Source: Agaricus subrufescens (taxonomy: Eukaryota; Basidiomycota; Agaricomycetes; Agaricales; Agaricaceae). From it: a stretch of DNA of 64,000 nucleotides. Under the pieces are notes generated by a model that worked only from the letters and a program-made list of their open reading frames with translations, was not told where the DNA came from and did no database searches. Positions 10,804-22,421 of the stretch are shown here, piece after piece. The stretch's first letter is position 1. Every line of letters starts with the position of its first letter. The translations under genes were made by a program, and so were the position numbers. The DNA is taken from positions 1,054,001-1,118,000 of the forward strand of contig CM057059.1 of assembly GCA_029945375.1 (NCBI GenBank), given 5' to 3'.

Positions 10804-12710
10804 ATGCACGCCTTCACTCACTCTCTCGCCCATCGGGCTCCTTCCGCCACCCGCCCGCGGATGCGGTGGCAGCCTTACAACCCCCTCTCGTCTCAAACAT
10901 CATCTAGTTCTCTCTCAAGTCAATCTCCTTCTTCTCATTCCAGTACTCCTTCCTCGTCTCTTTCTTCTCCGCCAAGCAGCACACCGAATTCGAACAGTAA
11001 ACCCGTCCCGCATACTCAGAACCCAAAAGAAACTTCCTCCTCCCGAGATTCATCAAAGAAACAGTTTGCCATAGGATTAGTCGGTCAGTCAATTCGCCAT
11101 AATTTTTATCTTAAAAAGAAGCAAACTTATCGACCGAACCGGATAGATCAAGCCGTCAAAACCCTCGGCGAGATCTGGCGCCCTCAAGACATCCCTCCGT
11201 CATTCCGCCTCTTCCCCCGTACTGGAGGTGCCACCATTAGTGGTTCTCCAGATACCAATGCATTTGTCAACGCTAGCGCTGATATCAATGTTCCCATCAA
11301 AGGCTTTGTACATGAAGTCATACGTCGCTCTCGCACGTCAGGTTGCGTACTTCAGACAGCTCTCTGCTACCTTGAGGCCGTGCGCCCTAGAGTCCCGGAT
11401 CTTGCTCGACAAGAGCAGATTTGTGAGGGCTCGACTGGCAAACAAGACATTTGTCGAGTCACGCCGGCCACTGATGCGGAACTTAAACTCGAAGAACAGT
11501 ATCTCCTAATGGAGGAGGCAAGCCCTGATGCTGTTGACCACTCGACTCTGTCTTGCTTAGGATTGCAATATTCGGATATTTGCAACTCATCTGTTGACCA
11601 CACTGTTCCAACAGTACGTATAACAGACATCGAAGCAGATGCTCTGCCTTCCGAACCCACTGTTGTCCCTTCTTCCGAACACGTACCCTTGTCTACCCGC
11701 CTTCCTTCTCCTCTCCTCTGCCCTCGGCGCACATTCCTAGCTTCCCTCATATTAGCATCCAAATTTACACAAGACAAGTGCTATTCAAACCGCGCTTGGG
11801 CCAAGCTCTCGGGTCTTCCCGCCCGAGAGATAGGGCGGTGTGAACGTGCACTCGGCGAGGCTCTAGAATGGCGTCTATGGGTGGGCAAGACACCCGCTCA
11901 ACCCTCCCCAAACAGTGGATCAAGCGCTAATCCCTCAAACAGTCGACCTGTTGTCCGATCTCAGAGTGAGAGCAATGTCTTCAACACGGCAGCAACACGG
12001 TCGCCATTTTTAGTCCGGCAAGACTCTCGGCCATCGGCAACCTGTGTCCACCCCCAACGAACGTTGCAACGAAGTTCGACGATGCCTGCGGAAGTTTTCG
12101 CAAAGCCTGCGGTGCGGTCAGATGTTTCAATCCAAGGCCATGCAAAATCATATCTCCACTCAATCACACCCACCACATCATCATCGCCGCTACAATTCAA
12201 GCAGTCTCAGGTAACGCAACGTGACCTTAGTTCTTTTTTTAAATGCTTATTCTGATGTAGGAACGACACGATTACCAGTTGGCTTCAACTTCGGCCCAAA
12301 TTGCTGCATCATTTGTCGATATGACTTGCCAAAGTCCCAGTCCCGACAACCCAGGCCTTAGCTACTCTCCTTCATCTACGGAATCGTCATCTGGTGACCG
12401 AACAGTACAGATGAGCACTTTCATTGATGAGCCAACGGCAATGTACTCTGTGCCCCAGCCTCCAATTGCCATGGATTTCTGGCCGTGCTCGAGCAATGGC
12501 GATTCGCAAGAACGCAGGACATCACCTCTCTTATTCTTGAAGAATCGTGAAATGTCTCTCTTAAATCCGATTGGACCCCTAGGCCCTCCCAGCGATGAGT
12601 GTCTTCAATCCTTCGGTTTGACTGTGTCTTTATCAAATCCGCCGTGGGCTTCGGAAGGTGAACCTCCTCAAACACTTCCTGTGCAATTGATGGTCGGTCA
12701 AGTTATGTAA
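10804..12710 (+). CDS. Pho80/Pcl-type cyclin (Pho85-family CDK partner)
   Basis: A regulatory subunit expected to bind a Pho85/Cdk5-type kinase in phosphate, stress or cell-cycle control. There are two exons: 10804-12210 and 12261-12710. The 50-bp intron (gtaacg...gatgtag) is in phase 0, giving about 618 residues. The N terminus is S/T/P-rich. The cyclin box is recognised by SGCVLQTALCYLEAVRPRVP, then after a long insert RRTFLASLILASKFTQDKCYSNRAWAKLSGL and the helix ending ALGEALEWRLWVGK. This is the Pcl/Pho80 signature, as opposed to mitotic cyclins. The insert between cyclin helices (about residues 200-300) is unusually long and acidic. The C-terminal third is low-complexity and probably disordered. 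No PEST region was formally scored. Confidence 0.85.
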
Positions 12711-13796
12711 TGCATTCCATGTTTCTACTTTCTCTTCTTGGTTCTGTTTAGTTTTCTGTAACTATGTTGTGTTGCTTGGACTGCCTTTTTCTTTTTCCTG
12801 TTATACAAATCTGATGGTGACTGAGTGTTGATGCGTGCTTTCTTTTATCTCTCTCTCTCTCTTTTTCCTTTTTTTTTTTTTTTTTTGTCTGTCCATTTTT
12901 TTCTCTATTTTTAAATTCTCCTCACATCGATTGGAGCACACCGTAGACGTGCCACAGCCTCGTTTGGGAATCACCAAGGAACCAAGATTTGCTTTTAATA
13001 ATCCGCTCGGGCCATGACTCTGCTGATGGAATATATCTATCACTATATTACATTACAGCTTCCATTGGGCTCGTACTGGGATTTCTCATTCAAACGATTC
13101 CGGCAGATCCTTGGTGGTAATCTGACTTTGGGCTCTTGTGAATAGCGACACCTCTCCATAATACTGTTTCTAGGCGTTGTATAACTAATATACCCTTTTG
13201 CTCCAACTTGTACCCTGTGGAACAGGCGAGAACGTCCTGATATGACTCGAACGAAATTGATCCATATATAGGAGATAGCAAGTATGACAGTGAGTTACAA
13301 TCAAGATGTGTCTTATCCTCCTTTACTCATTGAAGAATTCCAAAGGCGTATCTTTGGTCTGGATTGCGCGCCATGTGGTAGGATGGCCTTCGGCATCTCG
13401 ACCACCTTCCTTCGTAAGAAGGGAGTGGAATATCACGTCTTGGGTGCCCTATATAAGTCATCAGCTCATGTGATACACAAATGAGATATGTAAGATGTGT
13501 ATTTATATGACAGAAGAGTCATACATACACGGTTGGGTGGATCATGGATTCTAATATGGATTGGTAGGGTAAGAATTGAGAGGTTCCCAACCGGGGGTTG
13601 TATTGCGTCATTGGAGAAAGCGGACCCGGATGACCCATTGACGTAGGTGCAGCAGATATGTCGAAAGGGAGCAGAGATTAGTAGGCCAGGGAGTTAAGGG
13701 TGCAACGAACGGAGGGAAGACACAGGGAGAAAAGGGGTAGTCAGTGGCGTCATCTGGCAGGTCGAGTCCATTGATAGGAGCAGAATCCTGATTTAC
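12711..13796. other. Intergenic: cyclin 3' side and unassigned sequence
   Basis: Contains the cyclin 3' flank. A 66-codon plus-strand frame at 13284-13484 begins with ATG but lacks homology I can recognise. A proline-rich minus-strand frame of about 50 codons at roughly 13,517-13,670 (PTSMGHPGPLSPMTQYNPR...) could be the last exon of the neighbouring unknown gene. I could not find a 3' splice site that joins it in frame. Confidence 0.4.
12838..12905 (+). repeat. Pyrimidine low-complexity tract (CT)n/(T)n
   Basis: A run of ct dinucleotides is followed by a long T homopolymer, then more T-rich sequence, downstream of the cyclin stop codon. It could be part of the 3' UTR. It is slippage-prone, so length variation or assembly error is possible. 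Confidence 0.9.
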
Positions 13797-14252
13797 CTGA
13801 CGTGGATGAAGCCCTCGCCTTCGTCGTCATTGATCGCAGGGATTCTGATCTTCCCAAAGACAATATTGCCATAGGACGTTGGCCCACTTCGAACCTGTCA
13901 TGTTACATGTAAGGCCATAGAAAGTTTGGTCGAATGTTAATTTGATGCAGCGAAGCCCCGAGTACCGAAAATGAAGTGGGATCCAAGTAAAAAGAACGTA
14001 TGAGTCGTACCAAAACTAGGTCCTTCTCGATGGTAAAATGAGCAAGCTCTTGGTCAGACAAGTGGGCAGCGCGAGACCACATTCTCGGTTCATGTTTATC
14101 CCAATGATGACGGGATTTGACAACTTCGGACTTGATTGTGTGAAGGGCAGCATTGAACACATTAATAGCGTTGGTACAAGGAACATGGGGGTGGTTCAAT
14201 TCAACTTGTTCGGCGGAAGCTGCGGCAGTGTGAGTGTGGTAAATGGTAGATT
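13797..14252 (-). CDS. Unrecognised two-exon gene fragment
   Basis: I do not recognise this protein. An upstream exon (about 14011-14252) encodes a His-rich, then amphipathic helical stretch (NVFNAALHTIKSEVVKSRHH, later SDQELAHFTIEKDLVL). After a gtacga...acag intron (13895-14010) the frame continues into a second exon (13797-13894), VRSGPTSYGNIVFGKIRIPA followed by an acidic turn and GFIHVR, which ends at a gtaaat donor. Frame continuity over the intron and the sensible composition argue for a real gene. The start codon and last exon are unresolved. An ATG lies just before a possible donor at about 14,290, but the implied intron of about 28 bp would be too short. Confidence 0.4.
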
Positions 14253-15158
14253 CTGGTGGGTAAATGCTGTTATCCCTCACCCATTATTGGTGTAAAACGC
14301 GAGAGCGATGTTCAAAGAAGAGGGTTGGTCCAACGGCAACGACAGAACCACTTAATAAATGATATCACACTATTGTGGAGTGACTTAGGAGCTGCTTATG
14401 ATCTCTTGCAACTATTTCAAGGTCAAAGTGCCATTTGGTCTGCCTTTGGACCTCCTGACATTGTATCTATCGCACCTGTACCTAGTACTAGTCGTCAAAA
14501 CCACTAGAGGTGAACTATTGATGCTAAGACTGTATCCCGAAGAAGCTGTCAACACCATGATCTACCGCAGATCAGAACCACCAAATATATGCTATGCTGT
14601 TACATGTCTGGATGGAAGTCGACGCTGGCATGTGCACATTGTGTTTGAAGGAGTTGGGTTGGGTTCCATGTATCAGGAATTCTCACGAGTTACGCATCGG
14701 TATTAGCTCTTCAACATTTACACAAACAGCACCTTATGGCATCCGCGGTCCAAGAATATCCAGAAACCCACCTTCCAAGTGCGTCCTCGCGAGAAAGTAG
14801 CTCTTTCTCCGAATCAACTCTAGTGTATCCTGACTTTGGTTGCAATAATGCTGGTACATTCAACCATTGGCTGAGAGCCGCGTTTGCCTGATAATACTAT
14901 AAACCCGCTCTGGCTGGTTTATTAGCCCTCCACAAAATAGATTTCCTTTCTAAGTTTAGCATCGACAGCCGTCGCGAAGCTTCCCCGATTCCCAGCTTAC
15001 TGGAGCGCGTTGATTTCACGACTTGCTTAGTTGCCCCTGTTTCCAGTGTCCGACTGATTGAAAAGTCGACCCTTCCTATTTAAAAGGCTTAGCTTCTTGG
15101 TTGTTTTTTCAAACGCTGCGCGCTACCGTCCCTATTGTATTTCATCTCACTCGACACT
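14253..15158. other. Intergenic region upstream of the aspartic protease
   Basis: Open frames here (14398-14706 and 14594-14800 on the plus strand) overlap one another, lack recognisable domains and are not joined by splice signals. I see nothing else but the protease promoter at the right end. Confidence 0.45.
15077..15085 (+). promoter_or_regulatory. Candidate TATA box of the aspartic protease
   Basis: TATTTAAAA lies 74 bp before the protease ATG, the usual arrangement for a strongly regulated secreted fungal enzyme. Identified by position and composition only. Confidence 0.5.
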
Positions 15159-16691
15159 ATGCTGAGGATTCTCGTGGCAACTTTAGGCCTTCTGTCCTTG
15201 GTCCACGCCCGAGCGGCCCCCCAACCAATTCGCCTACAAGCAGTACCTTCGAGCAAAGGCAACTCTTTGAGAAAACGAGCAGTTAACCCGTTCAGCATTC
15301 CTTTGGCGGACGACTTTGCGGGCACAGATTTGCAGTGAGTTGGTTTCTGTGTACACCAGGCTTATGATTGACTGTGAATTGCGAAAGATGGTTTGGAAAC
15401 ATGACAGGTGACTCTCTCCTTCACAAGGTTCAAGTAATTCCTGACTTCTCTTCCCGCAGTCGGAACACCGCCCCAAACACTACCGGTGGGTACTGTTTTC
15501 CTATTCACATGTTTCGACCTCAGACTTATCCCAACCTTAGGTTGTATTTGACACGGGGAGCACCACCCTGGAATTTGCAAGCACATTATGTGCGGCATGT
15601 ACCAATCAAGTTCAATTTGACCCTAGGAAGAGCTCTACATTCATTGACGGTGGTCAAGAAACAACCATCACTTTTGCGACTGGAGGCGGCGTCGACCCTG
15701 TCATCGGAAATAATTATCAACTCACACTCCGAACTGCTACTGACACTGTGGCTGTTGGCGGGGTTTCTGTTCCCAATGTTGGTCTCTTCGTCGTCACAAA
15801 CCAAACCGAAAAATTCGACCGCAACCCTTATAGCGGCATTCAAGGTAAGTCTCCTTTGTTCCTTGTGAACAGGCAGCTTTAACACGATGTCAAGGCTTAG
15901 GTGCTCGTGCGCAAGGCCTCTTCTTAGGTCTCGAGCAGCAGGGCTTGCCATGTAAGAAGTCGTATTGCCGAAATCTCTGTCATTCCACTCTAAGCATGTC
16001 TTGTACTCCAGCTTTGTTCAGCCTGTATGTGACGCCTAGATCAGTCGGCAATGCCGAGTTGACTTTTGGAGGCATCGATACTACCAAATTCACCGGTATG
16101 GCCCAACTCCTAAATTTAAATCCTAATATTCAGCTGATAATATAATGGAAAGGGACGCCTATATTTGCTTCAATACTCAACGCTGGCTCTACCTGGGAAC
16201 TGAGATCGCCGGGTATATCAGTGAACGGAAGGACCACTTCACTTTTATCGACGCCACGCAACATCATTTTCGACAGTGGCACTAGCAATATCTTGTTCTC
16301 CACTAACACAACAGAGGTAAAGTCATTTGCTCGTGCCGCACTCTCAACACGCTGACGGTCTTCCATGTAGGCAATCTACGCGCTCATCTCTCCTAATATT
16401 AAACCCAGCCGCACTGAACCAGGGGCATATGGAATCCCCTGCAACCAAATTTCCTCCCTCCCTGCTGTGATCGACATCACCTTTACCTCACAGAACGGCA
16501 GACCCTTCAACTTGACGATCCCTAGCAGTGAACTGAGTGTTGGGCCCTTCACTGATGACCCAACAATTTGTCAGACCCTCATCAATGCCTTTGATGGTCT
16601 AGAACTTGTGGGTGGCAGTCTTATGAAACACTGGTATACCATATGGGATTTGGGAAACAGAAGGATGGGTTTTGCACCAGCGAGGCTGTAA
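15159..16691 (+). CDS. Secreted pepsin-like aspartic protease (A1 family)
   Basis: An extracellular endopeptidase. The ATG at 15159 starts a signal peptide (MLRILVATLGLLSLVHA). A short pro-segment ends in a dibasic LRKR at about residue 42, a likely kexin site. The mature enzyme has WFGNMTVGTPPQ, first catalytic motif FDTGST (near 15548) and second catalytic motif FDSGTS (near 16270), each with its hydrophobic-Asp-Thr/Ser-Gly core. The C terminus has WYTIWDLGNRRMGFAPARL. Introns interrupt it near 15335-15387, 15404-15460, 15486-15540, 15845-15899 and others. The flap region reads TITFATGGG where pepsins usually have a Tyr-Gly pair, so the canonical flap tyrosine appears to be absent. The propeptide is much shorter than the usual 50-70 residues. 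Confidence 0.9.
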
Positions 16692-17340
16692 AGTGGGTTC
16701 TGTACATACGGATATTCGGGCCAAACTTTGCATTCTAGTTTGTGGCGTTCGGACCTACGAAAATCGGATCGTAGTTTTCAGCTGGTTGTCCAATCAGCTT
16801 TGTATTAAATAATCTGTTGAATCATTACCTGTAAGCACACGTTGTGGCACTTCAATTTTCTTTGTCTTGAGGATCACATGGCTTCGAAATCCGAAGGATC
16901 GACCGGAAATTGGCGATCTACTTCCAGAACAAAGTTCCGCGATCAGAAGCTCGTCGATCGAGTGGAGAATATCGTTTTTTAACTTCCCTCATAATGGGAC
17001 CGTAACACCGCTTCCATTCAGCTGTCCAGCTGTTCAGAGCGGCGAGGTTGGACAAGCGACCAAGTATACATTCGCATATCTCGGAACATGTAGCAGTGAA
17101 ATATAAATTTATTATGCCAGCGACAGCAGCAATACAAGAGGGGAAAAAAAAGAATAATACAAAAGTAGTTTCCGTAATTATTGTCTCTATACGCGATCAA
17201 GCGCAATGATCAACGCGGGGATCATTATAAAGCCAGTGAAGCCAGGGTCTTTACACCTTGGCAAGTTCTCATCAAAGCTCATGACGGTATTCCACAGCTC
17301 CATCATAAGATTTTGATCAACAACCCACGAATAGACCGTA
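16692..17340. other. Convergent intergenic region
   Basis: Lies between the 3' ends of the protease and the Zn2Cys6 gene. Open frames are short and have no recognisable content; probably 3' UTRs. Confidence 0.5.
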
Positions 17341-18437
17341 TCACTGATATCTATGAGAGTCGCTCGCAGATGTGTGGTGAGCTACGAGAGCGCGGTCTTG
17401 AAGTGTGGGGTATTGCTATACGAATAGAGTTTAAGGTGGGAATAAGGGCGGATCTAGCAGGAGACTCACGTATGGGTCCATCTGATCTGGAGGGGGACTC
17501 CAGTGAGCGAGAGAAGCGTGCGTCATAGAGCGGTATTGCTGCATGTTTGTTCTCTGTGTCGGACTCGAATAGTGATCGTACCGAGGTTGATAAGCTTGCT
17601 CAGGCATCATTGAGAGTAAACCGGAAGTCGGGGTGTGGGTATGTTGCTGAGGATATCCTTGGGAGCGATCGTTTGACCTGACGTCGATGAGCACCGACAC
17701 GAATGATAAGTGTGAAACGTGGCTCTTACATTGATCGTAAGTCAGTCTGAATAGGCTGTAGTTGTAGGTAGGCGTCGCTTAAGAAGAATGAGCGATGACA
17801 TAGGACGAATATGAGAGAGATACTTACTTCGGTCTCCTTTGTGTCGTAAGTGGCATGAGGTTCAGGTCAATTTGCTGTTGTCGCCTTGGGGGAGAAGGCT
17901 CTCTGGTAGGGGGAGTGTTGGAACTTTCAGAAATGGAGGAGCTGCCAGTGGAGGGTCGCCCATCGATCGAGTCCTTGCGCGCAGTTGATTTTTTGCGGGC
18001 CGGAACGCCTTCTGGCCAGGTACACTGGAAAAAATATTTCATGGGTGCCGGTCGACCCTACCAGTAGACGTACACATACCTCTCGTTGTCCATGAGTGCA
18101 GCGCATGCAGTTAGGTTTGGTTTCATCGCACTATGGATATCATTGTTCAGATGTTGCCACCTATAGAAATGTGGCGCTACTTACCTTGATCTTCTTCACC
18201 CGGCAAGTCATGCATCCTGTTTTACTACGAGTGTACTTGGGGCGTTTTCTCGGAGCGATATCCTGACGCGGGGGTGCGGCCATTACATGTTGAACGTGAT
18301 TGTGCCCAACATGGGCTGCTGGTGGATAGTACTGGGCAGAGAGGTACTGATTGGTTGCGGAGCTGTCATGGAAATACGGTTATGCGTGTCCAAACGTGGA
18401 AAGAGAAAAATACCGACTAGGACATGCTATCAGCCAT
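17341..18437 (-). CDS. Small Zn2Cys6 (Gal4-type) transcription factor
   Basis: A fungal binuclear-zinc-cluster DNA-binding protein, nuclear. The motif TGCMTCRVKKIKCDETKPNC, then MRCTHGQREC, supplies the six cysteines in C-x2-C-x6-C...C-x2-C-x6-C spacing, at about 18,000-18,220. It is preceded by basic PRKRPKYTRS. I place the start at 18437: a first exon MADSMSY joins after a 55-bp intron with an unusual gtcggt donor to SATNQYLSAQYYPP... . Without that exon, an in-frame stop lies shortly upstream, and the only alternative is the ATG at 18283. The middle intron (about 17677-17822) joins QRRPK to SNDRSQGYPQQ. A last intron after DPY leads to a short exon ending at 17341-17343. The protein has fewer than 300 residues and no fungal_trans middle domain, so a complete regulator of the large Gal4 type is unlikely. 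Confidence 0.83.
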
Positions 18438-18491
18438 GGTTACAGAAAGAAGGGGGGGGAGTAACTTTGGCCTTTGCCTGCTCGCGTAGCA

Positions 18492-18499
18492 TTTATAAA
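18492..18499 (-). promoter_or_regulatory. Candidate TATA box of the Zn2Cys6 gene
   Basis: TTTATAAA lies about 55 bp upstream of the proposed start at 18437. The spacing supports that upstream start over the ATG at 18283. Confidence 0.45.
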
Positions 18500-20251
18500 G
18501 GTTTGGAAGTAGAACCAAGTGTTTTTGAGCCGTCACGCCGGGTCGCCAATCGGGCAATCCACCGGGTTCACTAGATAGATCTAGGGTCGCCGGACTGTGC
18601 GTAAAACTAAACTCCAATCCCTAGGAGTTTCTATATTTGCCATGTGTGGGGGGATCCCGTTTGATTTTTCGTCTTTGAATAGGGCCTTCTATTCATCTGA
18701 TGGCAGCTGGGCGCCAAACAAAAGGCATAAATCCACCGGAAGCGAGGAGATTGAGTCGAGATGATATAAAAGGCTTGTCTTCAATTTCTGTTCTTGGAAT
18801 GTGCGATCGGGGAAAACGCTCCTGGGCTGTAAAATCCACGGAAGAATGAATCCGAGTGGGTTTCCAATTCGGGAAATTGTGTCGGAGAGGCCGGCTTGTT
18901 CCGATCATCAAGCTCCTCGCTGCACACTGTCAGCAGACAAGAGTAAGTGTACTTTGTTCACCGTAGCAGAGTGCGAGGTCCAGTTCCCCCTACCAGGGAT
19001 CTTACACCGCGTGCAGGCGAATTCGAGTCCCAATTGGAGCTCTTGCGTGCCTAATTTAGTGGGTCACAAAACTGTCGTAGGCCTGTCCCAGGGTCGAATT
19101 TATCTCCACCGCCGCGGTCCGGGTACAGACGTAACTTGCTGCACTCTCCACGGCCTTGAACTTGATCGCAACAATTTTTATCGACTGTTATGTATCATGC
19201 ATCACATTCCGCAATCCAGTAAAATCAGAACGTTTAATTAGCTTTCCCACGCCAGAACATGCGGAAGTCGTGAGCGGTCAAACGTGTTGTCACTTTGTAG
19301 TCACTGATGATCATTGTTACTTCATGCACAGGAATTAGTTATGGGGTAATCTCTCGCTGCTTCCCTTCCCTCTAACTCCGAAAAGGAGCCTAGGTCGAGT
19401 GACTAGGGGTCTCCTACTTCTCAACGCCCTCAGGCCTCTTTAAAAGGTACTGGTCCCTATGACGTGGCCACCCACCGGAAAGATGGCCGGCACAAAGTTC
19501 CCAATAAACCCCAAGTATGAAGTCATGGGCATTTGTGATATTTTGAAACTGACAATATTGATAGGGAAGGTCTTTTCATACACACGTTGATAGCTTCACC
19601 GAGGATATCAATGTGTTACGACACCGAGGATTTCACCACGGTGGGATCCCATGGCCTGACCACGTAATACCATCAAATGTTCAATCCAGCGTGATCGCCC
19701 AAATCCATGGCCTAAGTATGAAGACGAGGCTGGTTCATGTTTCAAGTGACGTCAAAATGCATTGCAGAGAGCAGTCAAAGTCCTCCGAGAGTCACTTGGA
19801 TATCGCGGTCCACACCAGGTTTACGTTGTGCCACTCACCATACAAAGAGAACGGAGGGCCACCGATTCTTGAATGTGGACCCGCGCGGATACGTTGATTT
19901 GCTCATCTTCGTAAGGCCATTTTCTAAAAAGTCAGCAATCAGGCTTTCTGATAAAGAATCATTCTCCAAATGTACAAGAACATAAAGTATTTTGCTGATC
20001 AAAGTCCTGGGTAATCGGAGCTTCGCCTTTCTGAGTATTTGGTAGGGACAGGTAAGTGACTAGTGGGCGTGGAATGATGGTTTACTGTCTGGCGAGTTCG
20101 AGGACAGAATTTGAAGGAATCAATGTTGTGTAGTTACAGGGACCATGGTACTCGGAGTGTTGTGCATCGAAATCATTTCATTTAGTGTTTTATGTACATA
20201 TCACAGAGTATGATTTTTTCATTCGAGTGAAACAACAGCCCCGAAATCACC

Positions 20252-20581
20252 ATGGTGAACGCTTGGAAGAAAGGACTGAGTTCGGTTGAGAGTGTAAATA
20301 CCGGGCAGCTGCTCGCCAAAGTCAAAGTGTCACAGATAGCCGATTTGTCTGATGAATTTACACTGCCACCACTTAAGCGGACCGATACAGTGTCGCGCTT
20401 GTTACAATTCCGTTCCCAAGCTCCTGGCTGTGTTACTCTGCGAACCCCGCTTAACACTTTTTTGATCTCGCTTACACTGGCAAAGTCCGTCCCCAGCGAG
20501 ATCACCGTTAGTATCTACCCTCAGGTACAAACCGGTGTATTAGAATACTCCCCTCTCAAGCAATCTGTAATTAACAAGTAA
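20252..20581 (+). CDS. Doubtful 109-codon open frame
   Basis: Starts with ATG in an accATGG context and reads MVNAWKKGLSSVESVNTGQL... with ordinary composition and no domain I know. The opposite strand is open over the same stretch (20182-20505), which weakens the case for either. It could be a relic exon or chance. Confidence 0.18.
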   Translation: MVNAWKKGLSSVESVNTGQLLAKVKVSQIADLSDEFTLPPLKRTDTVSRLLQFRSQAPGCVTLRTPLNTFLISLTLAKSVPSEITVSIYPQVQTGVLEYSPLKQSVINK

Positions 20582-22421
20582 CAATCATCGACTAACAGAC
20601 CCTCCATACCTCTGAATCAATTTACATCTGTTTGTAACCAAAGCGCCCAGGCATAGCCATTTGTGGCTTTGTTCAGTTCTGTCCAGCCGAAACATTGGCT
20701 TTTCCGCGGAGTGAACATTCCTTTATTTCCTCGCTGATTGTGTCAAACTAATCAAGCCACCCTGGCCCCCCCGGCATCTTTCCTTCTGGTTTCTTTCTCA
20801 CCAATGTGTTTGCCGCGGTCACATAACACAAGAAAGTTTGCGAGAAAATCGTCCCCCGCTCCTTTCGTTCAAAGTTTCCCGTGTGTTCAAGGACACGTGT
20901 AGCCCGAAATGAAAAAGTACGGGTACGCCGATCTTCGGCCAATACAATAAGACCAAAAATCAATGCCCCTTCCTCCGATCTAATCTATTGTTTGATCAAA
21001 TGCTTGCCTGAATATCCCGGTTTATCAACAGAATCCTAAAGAACTTGATGTTCATATCGTAATTTCAAAAACCCGGATTCAACGCCACCTCTCTTTTACC
21101 AGGTTTACCCTCGGACTAAGGCAGCATTGATCATGTGGGATGGAGGCTTTGTATTGGAAAGATCACTAGTGGGTCTTCATTCTCAGAGTGGGGTGTCTTA
21201 CCTCAATGTCTGGCACGGGCGTTGAGGGTCTCCGGATCTTTGGGAACATTGACCCCTGACATTTCAGGGTCGACGGATAAGTATCCCAACAACTCGACAG
21301 TTCGCTTCTCACCAGGGGAGACGATAATAGCCAACTCGAGGTATGTCCTCCACTAGCGAACCATCAAACCCCGACTGTCAACACGGGCTGTGTCACTCCC
21401 ATCGATCGTGTTTGATACTGAGACTGCTTGAGTTGCGCTGGGAAAAGCGGTGCTTGAAAGGGAGAGGAGGTATCTTGTGGTCACAACAGAAGTGGGAAGT
21501 TCATAAACATGGATAACCCTGAATCACATATGGCACACTTGCTGGAGGTGCTGGTTCTCCGGCTTTCATGTGCAACCTGTCACTCTAATTCACCCCTTCA
21601 CCTTAACTCGGGCATATTTTTACCATGAGATTAGCGAAAACATTTCTTCGAAGACCGCAAAACCGGTTTTTCAAACTAAGTTTGGGGGCCCCTGAACATC
21701 TGGTACATTTTGATTGGTAGACAGCGTGATCAAGATTAAAAGCGCTTCGCCCACGGAAGCACGGGGAAACAGCTCAACAGACCTATCTTTAGTTAGTTTG
21801 AATGTGGTCCTCGGAACATTTGGCTCCTTTAAAAGGTACGTTCAAAACAACACTACATTAACAACGTCCGGGTTTAGACCGGACATAACCATCTCCCTCC
21901 CGCGGGCTTCTTTGCTGAACACAAGCCCACGGACACGAGGTAACTAATTAGTTTCTTGATAGGTCCATAATCAACCCATGATACGTACCATCCAATATCA
22001 AAATGCCATGTCTTATTATACAGGTGACCGTGCAGGCACTACCTACCACCTCCTTAATTTTACCATTTCCTCGGGGGAAACTCTTAGGTGTTCCGGAAGA
22101 TGTAGCCAAACAATAGAGGCTCGTTGTGTGGGGCAAGGGAGTAGAGATTAAAAGACACTGGATAGTACAAGCCTAAAATCTCGGAGAATGGTTCACACCG
22201 TGGTATGGGTATGTTGCAGAAGGTAGATGTAGCAGAGAGATATCCGAAGCAAAGCGAACAACAGAAAGCAGGAAAGAATTAACCGTGGCCTAAAATTTTC
22301 AGATGCGCAAAAAGGACGTCCAGGGGTGATGATCATAAACGCTTAGTCGCTACGGTTCGACATCGAAGATTCAACTCGGCCGGATGAAGACCCTGTTTGG
22401 GAGCTATATCATTATCGACTG

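Larger units (their letters stand above)
18438..22421. other. Four-kilobase gene-free tract
   Basis: No gene I can defend. Frames at 18801-19241, 19613-19897 and 21714-21947 lack continuity with neighbours, and some begin at non-ATG codons. The best candidate is 20252-20581 (listed separately). I see no transposase, reverse transcriptase, long terminal repeat or terminal inverted repeat by eye. Confidence 0.45.
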
